NCBI RefSeq assembly: GCF_020711255.1
Contig: NZ_JAJFAW010000013.1
Coordinates: forward strand, 62,001 to 126,000
Length of the DNA: 64,000 nt
Source: Hymenobacter plasmatis
GTDB lineage: Bacteria > Bacteroidota > Bacteroidia > Cytophagales > Hymenobacteraceae
Direction: 5' to 3'
Shown: positions 34,330 to 42,911 of the stretch, one piece after another
How the letters are laid out: every line of letters begins with the position of its first letter
Numbering within the stretch: position 1 is the stretch's first letter
The notes under the pieces: generated by a model
Told to the model about the DNA's origin: nothing
Seen by the model: only the letters and a program-made list of their open reading frames with translations
The model's database searches: none
Made by a program: the position numbers and the translations under genes

Positions 34330-37300
34330 TTACTTATAAACGCGCTGATAGAAGGTCAAATATCCGGCCAAATCCCCGCTGGCTTGCAGCAAAGCCAGGT
34401 TTTCCATGCTGATAACCAGGGTTTGGTAGCCCGCGCCCCGCAACCGGGCCAGTGGCGACTGCGGCCCGCGCAGCTTGGTGGCATAGCTCTGGGCTACTTT
34501 GGCACCCGGCAGCGTCCGCACTACTACCAACGCCTGGTCAGCCCCGAGCGCCGGGGTCTCAATCTGTAGGTTGTTGGCCCGGAAAAACCGGTTGTTGTAA
34601 GTCGTCAGTTGAGCTGACAGGTCGGCAGCGGGCGGCGTGGCTTTGGGGAACACCAGCACCACTGCATGCGGTCCGCTTAACTGGGTGGTGTAGGCCGTGG
34701 CAGGGGCGGCCGGGAGCGAAGGCACCGGAGCCGGGGTAGCCGCCGGAGCGGTACCGCTGGGTGCGGTGGCATTGCCAGGGGTGGATGCCGGCGGAGCTGT
34801 AGACGAGGTAGTAGGCGCAGGTGCCGACCCAGGCGTAGGAACAACAGGTTGAGCTGAATCCGGCAGCTTCGGGGAAGTTGTTGGGCTAAGTGCAGTAGCC
34901 GGAGCAGACTTAACCGTGCCGCCGGGCAATACCTTTTCGGCGCTGCTGGAAGTAGGGGAGGCAGGTGCCGGGGTGGCTTTGGGTGCCTCAGCTGGGGCAG
35001 CCAAAGTGGGATTTAATGCCTTGGCCGGCGTTTCGTTTTCCTTGAAGAAAATGCGCATCCGGTTCTCCACTTCACCCGGCCGGAAAACCGACACCACCGG
35101 TTTCTCTGTGGAAGCCAGGGCGCCGGCTATTTGCCCGGCACTTTGCCTTTTGTAGGTTTCGGCCAGCTCCTGGGCCAGCGGCACCAAGGGGCTTTCGGGG
35201 TACGATTGGTAGAACTTCTCCACCGACGCCCGCGCCGTGAGCGGCGGCTGGGTGCGGACTACCAACAGCGTTTTCAGGTAAGCCACCCGGTCGGCTAAGT
35301 CACTCTTGGGGTACAGCTTTTCGGTGCGGGCCAGTACGGCAGTTGCCTTCTTAAACTGTTGGTTTTTGTAGAAGGTAAAGGCCGAATCGACGCGGCTGGC
35401 TACGGCATTGTGCAGTGCCAGCTCGTGTTCGCGGTAGAGCGGGTCAGCAATCAGCTTGGCATACACGGAAGTGGGAAATTCGCGTTGCAGCGCTGCGGCG
35501 TATTGGGCCATCTTGCCCGCATCCGGCTTGTCTTTGTAGTACAGGTACAGCAGGTAGTAGGCATCGGGGGCGTGCTGGCCGTGGGGGTAGCGGGCTACCT
35601 GCTTCTCGTAGGTGTCGAAGCCCTTTTCCCGCTCCTTGAGCTGTTCCTTGTAGATGCCAGCCAGCTCATACAGCGCCGCTTCTACCTGCGCATCCGAGGC
35701 CTGAAGTTGGGCTGGCGTGAGGGGCAGCTGGCTGCGGTATTGTGCTACCAAAGTGCTTTTCTGCGCCACTGGGTCGGCTGCCGCAGCGGCAGTGGTGGCA
35801 GTAGCCGCCGAGTCGGCTCGTGCGCCAGCGGGCCGCGGCGCGCCGTTGCTACCGCCGCTGTTGAGGGCAGCGGGTGCCCCCGCGTTGCGGGGCGCATTGG
35901 GCGAGCTGTTGGCCTGGCTGCTGATGCGCCAGTTGTCTTGCAACTGGCGGTTGCCCCACTTCCGCACGAAGTCGGCGCGCGCCGTGCCCAGGGTGGCGGG
36001 GTTGTCGAAATACCACTTGCCGCCCGAGGCCGGGGCCATGGGGTCGAAGGCCGTCAGGTTGTCGTTAGTGGGGCTGCCGGGCAGGGTGCTCAGGCCCGTG
36101 TTGCTGGTGCGGGAGGCAAACTCGGTTGCTTTGTCGTTGGCTTTCTTCAGCGCCGCCAGGCGGTCGGCCTCCTTCTGCTTTAGCTCAATTTCGACGTCGG
36201 CGTACAGGTTGAGCTTTTGGTCCAGCGCCTCCGGGCTCAGGCGGGCCAGGGCCTGCAGGCTGTCCTGCGTTTCGATGATGGTGTACTGCTTGGCAAAGTC
36301 CCGTAAAATCTCGCTGCGCTCCTTAATGGCGGCATAGGTCTTGGCTTCCTTGGCCAGGTTCTGTACCGTGCTGTCGTAGTACGCCGCTGCCAGGCGGTAC
36401 TTCTGCAGGTCTTCGTAGTAGATGCGGCCGGCCAGCAAATACGTGTAGCTTTTCTGCAGGCGGTTGGTCGTGGTAGCCTTGATGGACTTCTGCAACAGCC
36501 GCAGTGCTTCCGGAAAATTCTTTTCGCGGTAGTTGAGCCGCGCCATTTCGTAGAAAACCTTGTCGCGGTAGTCCTTATTCTTGGAGTCCTTTAGCAAGGC
36601 CGCAAAGTATTTGTCGAGCCGGGCGCGGTCTTTCTGGTTCAGGTCCGACACTTGCGCCAGCATGAGCTTAGAAAAAAAGTCGAGCTCATAAGGCGGGTTG
36701 CGGGCCAGAATCAGGTTGAGCTGGTCGTAGGCTTTTTTGTTTTCGCCGGCGTCCTGATATAGCTGCGCCAGCACGTAGCGGGTACGCGACCGTTCATTTT
36801 TTAGCTCAATAAGTGGAATGGCCCGCTCTAGCTGCGGGATGGCCTTGGCCGGCTCATCGGTGCGGATGTAATAGTCGGCACGGGTCAGAAACAGCTGCCG
36901 GGCGTCTTTGGGCAGGCCGCTTTCTTTGTCGAGCAAATCCGACACGGCCTTGGCACTCTCATATTCGCCCTGGGCCACGAAGGTGCGCATCAGCCCAATC
37001 AGCGCCTCGTGTTTGGCGTTGGCGTCTTTGCTGGTCGAGTTAACGTACTTAAACGTGAGCGCCGCATCGTCGAACTGCATCTGATAAAACCGCGCCCAGC
37101 CCACCAGGATGTAGGCGTCATCGGTCCAGTCGGAGCCCGGCCGGTGCTGAATCGGCATTGAAGCCTTCTTAATAATATCGTTCAGCTCTGCCCGGTTGGC
37201 TCGCACGGAAGTGCTGTCCAGGGTAGGAAACAGCGGCAGGGTCTGGTTGTAGTCGTTCACGCGCGCGGCGTAGAGCTTCTCTTCCGTTTCGTGCAGCTTC

Positions 37301-37452
37301 TCACGGGCCAGGAAGTAGGCATTGTCGCGCGCGGCCACGTTGTTGAAAGCGTGCGAAACCAGATTTTTGTCCGACGCACAGCCCGCCGCACCCATCCCCA
37401 GCAGGAAGGCGAGCAACGTAGCCCAGCGGTATTTGAGCAAATGTCGTGTCAA
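34330..37452 (-). CDS. porW: T9SS / gliding motility lipoprotein PorW (SprE)
   Basis: A very large TPR lipoprotein of about 1040 residues. The signal peptide ends at lipobox MGAAGC, followed by ASDKNLVSHAFNNVAARDNA, a hallmark of PorW/SprE. Many TPR-like helical repeats fill residues 60-800. A Pro/Ala/Ser/Thr linker of about 120 residues leads to a small C-terminal domain (VVLVFPKATPPAADLSAQL and on). PorW joins the T9SS trans-envelope ring to the outer membrane complex. The frame stays open to an ATG at 37608, but that leaves an implausible 70-residue pre-signal; a TTG at 37452 gives a normal lipoprotein signal, so I prefer it. Confidence 0.9.
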   Translation of the reverse strand: MTRHLLKYRWATLLAFLLGMGAAGCASDKNLVSHAFNNVAARDNAYFLAREKLHETEEKLYAARVNDYNQTLPLFPTLDSTSVRANRAELNDIIKKASMPIQHRPGSDWTDDAYILVGWARFYQMQFDDAALTFKYVNSTSKDANAKHEALIGLMRTFVAQGEYESAKAVSDLLDKESGLPKDARQLFLTRADYYIRTDEPAKAIPQLERAIPLIELKNERSRTRYVLAQLYQDAGENKKAYDQLNLILARNPPYELDFFSKLMLAQVSDLNQKDRARLDKYFAALLKDSKNKDYRDKVFYEMARLNYREKNFPEALRLLQKSIKATTTNRLQKSYTYLLAGRIYYEDLQKYRLAAAYYDSTVQNLAKEAKTYAAIKERSEILRDFAKQYTIIETQDSLQALARLSPEALDQKLNLYADVEIELKQKEADRLAALKKANDKATEFASRTSNTGLSTLPGSPTNDNLTAFDPMAPASGGKWYFDNPATLGTARADFVRKWGNRQLQDNWRISSQANSSPNAPRNAGAPAALNSGGSNGAPRPAGARADSAATATTAAAAADPVAQKSTLVAQYRSQLPLTPAQLQASDAQVEAALYELAGIYKEQLKEREKGFDTYEKQVARYPHGQHAPDAYYLLYLYYKDKPDAGKMAQYAAALQREFPTSVYAKLIADPLYREHELALHNAVASRVDSAFTFYKNQQFKKATAVLARTEKLYPKSDLADRVAYLKTLLVVRTQPPLTARASVEKFYQSYPESPLVPLAQELAETYKRQSAGQIAGALASTEKPVVSVFRPGEVENRMRIFFKENETPAKALNPTLAAPAEAPKATPAPASPTSSSAEKVLPGGTVKSAPATALSPTTSPKLPDSAQPVVPTPGSAPAPTTSSTAPPASTPGNATAPSGTAPAATPAPVPSLPAAPATAYTTQLSGPHAVVLVFPKATPPAADLSAQLTTYNNRFFRANNLQIETPALGADQALVVVRTLPGAKVAQSYATKLRGPQSPLARLRGAGYQTLVISMENLALLQASGDLAGYLTFYQRVYK

Positions 37453-37682
37453 AGTCAAAGGAAGGGATAAAGACAACCAGCTGGCCGCGGAACGCCGGAA
37501 GCAAGCCGAAATGTTCGTTTTAGCGCCCAGGTGCCAGAGCGCTAACGTAGGCAGAGGAGTAAACGTAGGTAGAGCAGTAAAATTACGTTTTTTCATTTCG
37601 GTGGGCACGGTCCCGTTTCAGGCAGGTAAGATTGCTGGATTTTTGCCCATTACCTTTCTGCCCTTGTTCTTTCCTTATTGCT

Positions 37683-37910
37683 ATGGCTTCCGAACCGACT
37701 AAGCCCGAAACGCCCGCCGACCAGGCCAGTAATGTGGCCAAGTACTCCGGCATTGCCTTTACCATGCTGGCCATTATCGGGCTCAGTGCCTGGGCCGGCA
37801 CTTGGCTCGATGGCCATTTTCATAACACCACCCCGTACTACACCGTGGGCCTGATGGTGCTGGGGCTGTTTGTGGCGCTCTACCAAGTCATCCGCTCCCT
37901 GACGAAATAA
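37683..37910 (+). CDS. atpZ: AtpZ/AtpI-like ATP synthase-associated membrane protein
   Basis: A 75-residue protein with two membrane helices (YSGIAFTMLAIIGLSAWAGTW and YYTVGLMVLGLFVALYQVIR), matching the small AtpZ family that precedes atpI/atpB in many F-ATPase operons. It may help magnesium uptake or c-ring assembly. I start at 37683 (MASEPTKPE), because the 37632 start adds a hydrophobic stretch that does not fit. It is the first gene of the atp unit. The gene is divergent from porW. Confidence 0.85.
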   Translation: MASEPTKPETPADQASNVAKYSGIAFTMLAIIGLSAWAGTWLDGHFHNTTPYYTVGLMVLGLFVALYQVIRSLTK

Positions 37911-37916
37911 TTTTCG

Positions 37917-38306
37917 ATGCCCCGTTTCCTGCTGTACCTAGCTGCGTTCACCCTGGCGCTGGCCGCCATCATCTACCTGCTAAGCGCCCAATTTGGCCCC
38001 CAGATTATTCACCCGTATTCGGCGCGGGTTCTGCTACTGTTAGCTGTTCTTACGGGCGGCACATATTACCTCACTGCCCGCGTCACGGCCGTAAAGCAGG
38101 ACTATTTCATTGCCGCGTATTTCGGTGGCGTGGTGCTGCGGTTTCTGGGGTCAATCCTGGTGCTGGGTATCTATCTGTACCGGGCCGGTGGGGTGCATAA
38201 CCAGGGCACTATGAGCTTGCTCATTGCCTTCTTCATTCTGTACTTTTTGTATGCTGGATTTGAAATCTGGGCTATCCTTAGTAACTTGCGCCCGTTTTCA
38301 AAATAA
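37917..38306 (+). CDS. Four-helix membrane protein in the atp operon, unknown function
   Basis: A 129-residue protein, almost entirely hydrophobic, with about four membrane helices (LLYLAAFTLALAAIIYLL, ARVLLLLAVLTGGTYYL, AAYFGGVVLRFLGSILVLG, MSLLIAFFILYFLYAGFEI). It begins seven bases after the atpZ stop and is followed by atpB. Position and size resemble AtpI (F0 i subunit), and it may be a diverged AtpI, but I see no diagnostic sequence. Its function is otherwise unknown. Confidence 0.8.
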   Translation: MPRFLLYLAAFTLALAAIIYLLSAQFGPQIIHPYSARVLLLLAVLTGGTYYLTARVTAVKQDYFIAAYFGGVVLRFLGSILVLGIYLYRAGGVHNQGTMSLLIAFFILYFLYAGFEIWAILSNLRPFSK

Positions 38307-38359
38307 GGGTAAACGGCTCGCGAGCTCCTTCCGCCGCTGCCGTCCCTAAGTCAGACTTA

Positions 38360-39433
38360 ATGAAGCATTTACTGCTCGCCCTCTGTTTTTTCTTCACACT
38401 GCCTTCATTTGCAGTTCAGCACGAAACGGGTGCTGTTGAAGCCGCCCAGTCGGAAAATTTCGACCCAGGCAAAGTAATCATGGAGCACGTTGCCGATGAG
38501 CACGAATGGCACTTCGCCACGTTGGGCAACGAGCACACCGGCACCCACGTTACCCTGCCGCTGCCCATTATTGCCTACCAGCCCAGCAAAGGCCTATCGG
38601 TGTTTTCCTCGAGCCAGTTTCACCACTCGGCCAATGGTACTTACAACGGTCTGAAGATTGAGGAAGGCCACTTGGTCGCCGAAGACGGCAGCAAAGTCTA
38701 CGACTTCTCCATCACCAAGAACGTGGCCTCGCTCATGCTGAGCTGCCTGATTCTGATTCTGATTTTCCGGGCGGTAGCCAGCGGCTATACCAAGCGCCAC
38801 GGCCGCGCGCCCAAAGGCATCCAGTCCATGCTAGAGCCCATCGTTCTCTTCATCCGCGACGAAGTAGCGAAGAAGAGCATTGGCCCGAAGTACGAGCGTT
38901 ACATGCCGTACCTGCTCACCATCTTCTTCTTCATCTGGTTCAATAACCTGCTGGGTCTTACGCCTGGAGCGGCCAACCTGAGCGGTAACATCACCGTAAC
39001 GTTCATGCTGGCCGTGGCCACGCTGCTCATCACGTTGTTCAGCTCTAACAAGTACTACTGGAGCCACATCTTCCGTCCTCCGGGCGTGCCGCTGTGGCTT
39101 CTGCCCATCATTGTGCCGGTAGAAATCGTGGGTATTTTCATTAAGCCCATTTCCCTGATGGTGCGACTCTTCGCCAACATCACGGCCGGTCACATCATCA
39201 TCCTGAGCTTTATCAGCCTGATTTTCCTGTTCAAGTCGGTGGCTGTGAGCCCGCTGTCGCTTGCTTTTGGCTTGTTTATCAGCATGCTCGAGCTGCTAGT
39301 GGCGCTGTTACAGGCCTACATCTTCACGCTGCTGTCGGCCATGTACATCGGCGGTGCCGTGGAAGACCACCACGATGCCGACTACCAGATGGGCTACGAC
39401 GATGGTTCGGAAACGACCCACGCCACCCACTAA
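38360..39433 (+). CDS. atpB: F0F1 ATP synthase subunit a
   Basis: A 357-residue subunit a with a signal-like N-terminal helix and a long periplasmic N-terminal extension of about 120 residues, typical of Bacteroidota. The core is the half-channel region ISLMVRLFANITAGHIII, which carries the essential Arg, and the last helices (ELLVALLQAYIFTLLSAMYI). It conducts protons between membrane and c-ring. The tail is His- and Asp-rich (EDHHDADYQMGYDDGSETTH). Confidence 0.96.
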   Translation: MKHLLLALCFFFTLPSFAVQHETGAVEAAQSENFDPGKVIMEHVADEHEWHFATLGNEHTGTHVTLPLPIIAYQPSKGLSVFSSSQFHHSANGTYNGLKIEEGHLVAEDGSKVYDFSITKNVASLMLSCLILILIFRAVASGYTKRHGRAPKGIQSMLEPIVLFIRDEVAKKSIGPKYERYMPYLLTIFFFIWFNNLLGLTPGAANLSGNITVTFMLAVATLLITLFSSNKYYWSHIFRPPGVPLWLLPIIVPVEIVGIFIKPISLMVRLFANITAGHIIILSFISLIFLFKSVAVSPLSLAFGLFISMLELLVALLQAYIFTLLSAMYIGGAVEDHHDADYQMGYDDGSETTHATH

Positions 39434-39487
39434 TCCACGTTTTTCCTGCGAACCCGCGGCGCTCCTCCCCCCAGTCGCGGTTAGCTG

Positions 39488-39523
39488 ATTTTCAATTTCT
39501 TTTTTTTCTCTTTTTCAAAATTT
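39488..39523 (+). promoter_or_regulatory. U-rich leader in front of atpE
   Basis: Directly upstream of the atpE ATG the plus strand is almost pure T with a few A and C (39488-39523). In Escherichia coli the atpE start is also preceded by a U-rich translation enhancer that raises c-subunit yield. Whether this leader acts the same way here is an inference. Confidence 0.4.
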
Positions 39524-39796
39524 ATGCTTCTCTCTTTGTTCTTGCAGGCTGTTGCCGCTGTAGCCGGAAACGGTAATAACCTTGCCGTAATGGGTGCCTG
39601 TATTGGTGCTGGTCTGGTTGCTTTGGGTGCTGGTGTTGGTATCGGCCGCATCGGCGGTAGCGCCATGGACGCCATTGGCCGTCAGCCCGATGCTTCGGGT
39701 AAAATCCAGACGGTAATGCTGATTGCCGCCGCTCTTATCGAAGGTCTGGCACTGTTCGCAGTGGTAGTCTGCCTGCTGGTGAGCTTCAAACTGTAG
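39524..39796 (+). CDS. atpE: F0F1 ATP synthase subunit c
   Basis: A 90-residue c subunit with two membrane helices. The first contains the GXGXG run (ALGAGVGIGRIGGSAMDAIG), and the second carries the ion-binding Glu in LIEGLALFAVVVCLLV. Without the ion-binding Gln/Ser set of sodium-type c rings being evident, I read it as proton-driven. The first helix starts almost at the N-terminus (LFLQAVAAVAGN). A terminator-like hairpin follows 20 bp after the stop. Confidence 0.97.
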   Translation: MLLSLFLQAVAAVAGNGNNLAVMGACIGAGLVALGAGVGIGRIGGSAMDAIGRQPDASGKIQTVMLIAAALIEGLALFAVVVCLLVSFKL

Positions 39797-39816
39797 AAGT
39801 AGCCGCTACAAGTTCG

Positions 39817-39868
39817 GCAGCCCGCTGGCGCGTCCGCCCCTCGCGGCGCGGCGCGGGCTGCTTTTCTT
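39817..39868 (+). terminator. Terminator-like hairpin inside the atp operon, after atpE
   Basis: GCAGCCCGC (39817-39825) plus CGCG pairs with CGCG and GCGGGCTGC further right (to 39861), then TTTTCTTT. It has the form of an intrinsic terminator, so some transcripts may stop after atpE, leaving more mRNA for subunit c than for later genes. Confidence 0.65.
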
Positions 39869-39962
39869 TAGTATCAAGCAGTAAGTAGCGAGTATCTAGA
39901 TAATCGACTTCTACGTGCCCGGTGCTTGCTACTTACTACTCACTACTTATTACTAACAGAGT
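39868..39962. repeat. Imperfect inverted repeat, atpE-atpF spacer
   Basis: The left arm (39869-39900, TTAGTATCAAGCAGTAAGTA and on) aligns with the reverse complement of 39922-39955 (TTAGTAATAAGTAGTGAGTA and on) with mostly C/T and G/A changes, which still pair as G-U in RNA. Built from TAG/AGTA words. Confidence 0.7.
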
Positions 39963-40457
39963 ATGGACTTAATCACCCCCCAATTGGGCCTGCTGTTCTG
40001 GCAGACGGTCCTGTTCTTACTGCTCCTGTTCATCCTGACCAAGTTCGCTTGGAAGCCCATTATGGCTTCGTTGCGCGAGCGGGAAGACAGCATCGAAAGC
40101 GCCCTGCGCATGGCCGACCAGGCCAAAATTGAGATGCAGCAGCTGAAAGCCGGCAACGAAAAATTGCTCGCTGATGCCCGCCAGGAGCGCGACCGCATGA
40201 TGCAGGAAGCCCAGGTTATGGTCAACCAATTCCGCGAAACGGAAAAGACCAAAGCCGTGGAAGAAGCCAACCGCATCACGCAGCAAGCCCGCGAAGCCAT
40301 CCAAGCCGAGAAAAACGCCGCGCTGGCCGAGGTGAAAAACACCGCCGCCCAACTGTCGGTCGACATCGCCGAGCGCATTCTGCGCCGTGAACTCGCTGAG
40401 CCAGCCGCCCAAACGCAGCTGGTGGATTCGTACCTGAAAGACGTTAAACTGAACTAG
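39963..40457 (+). CDS. atpF: F0F1 ATP synthase subunit b
   Basis: A 164-residue b subunit with one N-terminal membrane helix (LGLLFWQTVLFLLLLFILTKFAW) and a long, charged coiled coil (residues 35-150) that forms the peripheral stalk with delta. The motif FAWKPIMASLREREDSIESAL is standard for the family. It follows an inverted-repeat spacer and is followed by a second such spacer before atpH. Confidence 0.96.
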   Translation: MDLITPQLGLLFWQTVLFLLLLFILTKFAWKPIMASLREREDSIESALRMADQAKIEMQQLKAGNEKLLADARQERDRMMQEAQVMVNQFRETEKTKAVEEANRITQQAREAIQAEKNAALAEVKNTAAQLSVDIAERILRRELAEPAAQTQLVDSYLKDVKLN

Positions 40458-40553
40458 TTGATAGCGTTTAGTTGTCAGTTGTTAGGCTATTATCAGCCAT
40501 CCATAACAGCCCTGACAACTGCTAACCACTCAATTGACAACTAATACAATCCA
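40458..40553. repeat. Imperfect inverted repeat, atpF-atpH spacer
   Basis: The left arm (40456-40494, TAGTTGATAGCGTTTAGTTG and on) matches the reverse complement of 40501-40546, with small indels. It is built from GTTGT/TTAG words. It fills the whole spacer between stop and next start. Confidence 0.7.
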
Positions 40554-41114
40554 ATGGCTGACCAACGAGTAGCGGCCCGCTACGCCAAGTCGCTCCTCGA
40601 CTTGGGCAAGGAAATGGGCACGCTGGAAAGCGTGAAGGAGGACATGGACTTGCTGAGCAAGACCATGGCCGAAAGCCGTGAGCTGCGGCTGTTGCTGCGC
40701 AACCCGATTGTGAAGCACGACAAGAAGCTGGCCATCCTGAACGCCATCTTCAAAGGCAAGGTATCGGACATGACCATGCGTTTCTTCACCATCCTCACCA
40801 GCAAGAACCGGGAGGCGGCGCTGGAAAGCATGGGCACCGAGTTTCAGGTGCAGTACAACGCCATGCAGGGCATTCAGATGGCGGAAGTGACTTCGGCCAC
40901 CCCGCTGAATGCAGCCTCGCGCGCTGAACTGGAAAAGCTGGTAACCCAGCAAACCGGCCTCACCAACGTGAAGCTCACCGAGAAGGTGAACCCGGACCTC
41001 ATCGGCGGCTTCGTGCTGCGGGTGGGCGACATCCAGATTGATGATTCGGTGCGCACCAGCCTTCGCAAGATGCGCATCTCTTTGCAAGAAAATAGTTACT
41101 CTGGTAGTCTGTAG
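40554..41114 (+). CDS. atpH: F0F1 ATP synthase subunit delta
   Basis: A 186-residue delta subunit (the OSCP homologue) that joins the peripheral stalk to the F1 head. The N-terminal helical bundle begins VAARYAKSLLDLGKEMG, and the C-terminal motif LIGGFVLRVGDIQIDDSVR is conserved. Length is normal. Confidence 0.96.
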   Translation: MADQRVAARYAKSLLDLGKEMGTLESVKEDMDLLSKTMAESRELRLLLRNPIVKHDKKLAILNAIFKGKVSDMTMRFFTILTSKNREAALESMGTEFQVQYNAMQGIQMAEVTSATPLNAASRAELEKLVTQQTGLTNVKLTEKVNPDLIGGFVLRVGDIQIDDSVRTSLRKMRISLQENSYSGSL

Positions 41115-41228
41115 CTGGTAGTTACCAGTCGGTAGGGGAGAGTCGGAAACGACGGCCTGCCACCGACCACCAACCGCCCTTTACCGACTACTGACTACCC
41201 GATACTTAATACTAAACATTCCCAAACC
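41115..41228. repeat. Imperfect inverted repeat, atpH-atpA spacer
   Basis: The left arm (41113-41150, GCTGGTAGTTACCAGTCGGTA and on) pairs with the right arm (41161-41200) over about 35 bp. Words GGTAGT and GTCGGT predominate, different from the neighbouring spacers. Confidence 0.65.
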
Positions 41229-42809
41229 ATGGCAGAAGTACGTCCGGACGAAGTATCCGCAATCCTGCGGCAGCAGCTGTCCAATTTCAAGTCCGAAGCC
41301 GAGCTGGAAGAAGTCGGCACCGTGTTGCAAATCGGCGACGGTGTGGCCCGCATCTACGGACTGAGCAAAGCCCAAGCGGGCGAACTGATTGAGTTTGAGA
41401 ACGGCCTGCAAGGCCTCGTACTCAACCTCGAAGAAGACAACGTAGGTGCCGTACTGCTCGGCGACTACTCGGGCATCCAAGAGGGCGCCACCGTGAAGCG
41501 TACCCGCAAAATTGCCTCGATTAAAGTAGGCGAAGGCATCGTGGGCCGTGTGGTAAACACCCTCGGCCAGCCCATCGACGGCCGTGGCCCCATCCAGGGC
41601 GAGCTGTACGAAATGCCCCTCGAGCGCAAGGCTCCCGGTGTAATCTTCCGTCAGCCCGTAACTGAGCCGATGCAAACCGGCATCAAGTCGATTGATGCCA
41701 TGATTCCGATTGGCCGTGGTCAGCGCGAGCTGATTATCGGTGACCGCCAGACGGGTAAATCGGCTGTGGCCATCGATACCATCCTAAACCAGCGCGAATT
41801 CTACGAAGCGGGCCAGCCCGTATTTTGCATTTACGTGGCCATCGGCCAGAAGGCTTCGACTATCGCCCAAGTGGTGCAGTCGCTGACCAAAGGTGGTGCC
41901 ATGGACTACACGGTGGTAGTAGCTGCTCCGGCCGCTGACCCGGCTCCGCTGCAATTCTACGCTCCCTTTACCGGTGCTGCCATCGGCGAGTTCTTCCGCG
42001 ACACGGGTCGTCCCGCCCTGGTGGTTTACGACGACTTGTCGAAGCAGGCCGTGGCTTACCGCGAGGTGTCGCTGCTGCTCCGTCGTCCTCCCGGACGTGA
42101 GGCATACCCCGGCGACGTATTCTACCTGCACAGCCGCTTGCTGGAGCGGGCCGCTAAAATCAACGCTTCGGACGAAATCGCCCGGAACATGAACGACCTG
42201 CCCGACAGCATCAAGCATTTGGTGAAAGGCGGCGGTTCGCTGACGGCCCTTCCCCTGATTGAGACGCAGGCGGGTGACGTATCGGCTTACATCCCGACCA
42301 ACGTGATTTCCATCACCGACGGCCAGATTTTCCTCGAGACGAACTTGTTCAACTCGGGTGTGCGTCCGGCTATCAACGTGGGTATCTCGGTATCGCGCGT
42401 GGGTGGTAACGCCCAGATTAAGTCGATGAAGAAAGTGGCCGGTACCTTGAAGCTTGACCAGGCCCAGTTCCGCGAACTGGAAGCCTTCGCCAAGTTCGGT
42501 TCCGACCTCGACGCCTCGACCAAGCTCACCATTGAGCGTGGCCGTCGCAACCTCGAAATCCTGAAGCAGCCCCAGTTCTCGCCTGTGAAGGTGGAAGACC
42601 AGGTGGCCATCATCTACGCCGCCACCAACGGTCTCCTCGACAGCGTTCCGGTTAACCGCGTGCGTGAGTTCGAGAAGGAGTTTGGCCAAGTGATGAACTC
42701 ACGCTACCCCGACGTGCTGAAGGCCCTGAAGGCTGGCAAGCTGGAGGACGCTGGCACCAAGGCCATCCGCGAGGTAGCCAAGGACGTGTCGGCGAGCTAC
42801 GCTTCGTAA
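41229..42809 (+). CDS. atpA: F0F1 ATP synthase subunit alpha
   Basis: A 526-residue alpha subunit. Walker A is [15 protein letters not shown] at about residue 170, and the family block [20 protein letters not shown] is present. It forms the non-catalytic half of the F1 hexamer. The catalytic beta subunit gene (atpD) and epsilon gene (atpC) are absent from this window. Codon use favours CGT and GTA/GGT in places, in keeping with high expression. Confidence 0.98.
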   Translation: MAEVRPDEVSAILRQQLSNFKSEAELEEVGTVLQIGDGVARIYGLSKAQAGELIEFENGLQGLVLNLEEDNVGAVLLGDYSGIQEGATVKRTRKIASIKVGEGIVGRVVNTLGQPIDGRGPIQGELYEMPLERKAPGVIFRQPVTEPMQTGIKSIDAMIPIGRGQRELIIGDRQTGKSAVAIDTILNQREFYEAGQPVFCIYVAIGQKASTIAQVVQSLTKGGAMDYTVVVAAPAADPAPLQFYAPFTGAAIGEFFRDTGRPALVVYDDLSKQAVAYREVSLLLRRPPGREAYPGDVFYLHSRLLERAAKINASDEIARNMNDLPDSIKHLVKGGGSLTALPLIETQAGDVSAYIPTNVISITDGQIFLETNLFNSGVRPAINVGISVSRVGGNAQIKSMKKVAGTLKLDQAQFRELEAFAKFGSDLDASTKLTIERGRRNLEILKQPQFSPVKVEDQVAIIYAATNGLLDSVPVNRVREFEKEFGQVMNSRYPDVLKALKAGKLEDAGTKAIREVAKDVSASYAS

Positions 42810-42911
42810 ATTAATTAATGAGGAACGACGAATGAAGAATGAGGAATTGTAGCTGCCGTTACTGGAGCAGCAATTCTTCATTCTTCATTCTTCGTTCTTA
42901 ATTCCCAAAGA
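42810..42911. repeat. Imperfect inverted repeat, atpA-atpG spacer
   Basis: The left arm (42811-42856, AATTAATGAGGAACGACGAA and on) and the reverse complement of 42869-42905 agree over about 36 bp apart from a few single-base changes and indels. It is built from GAATGAAGAATGA words. The most regular hairpin of the atp set. Confidence 0.75.
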
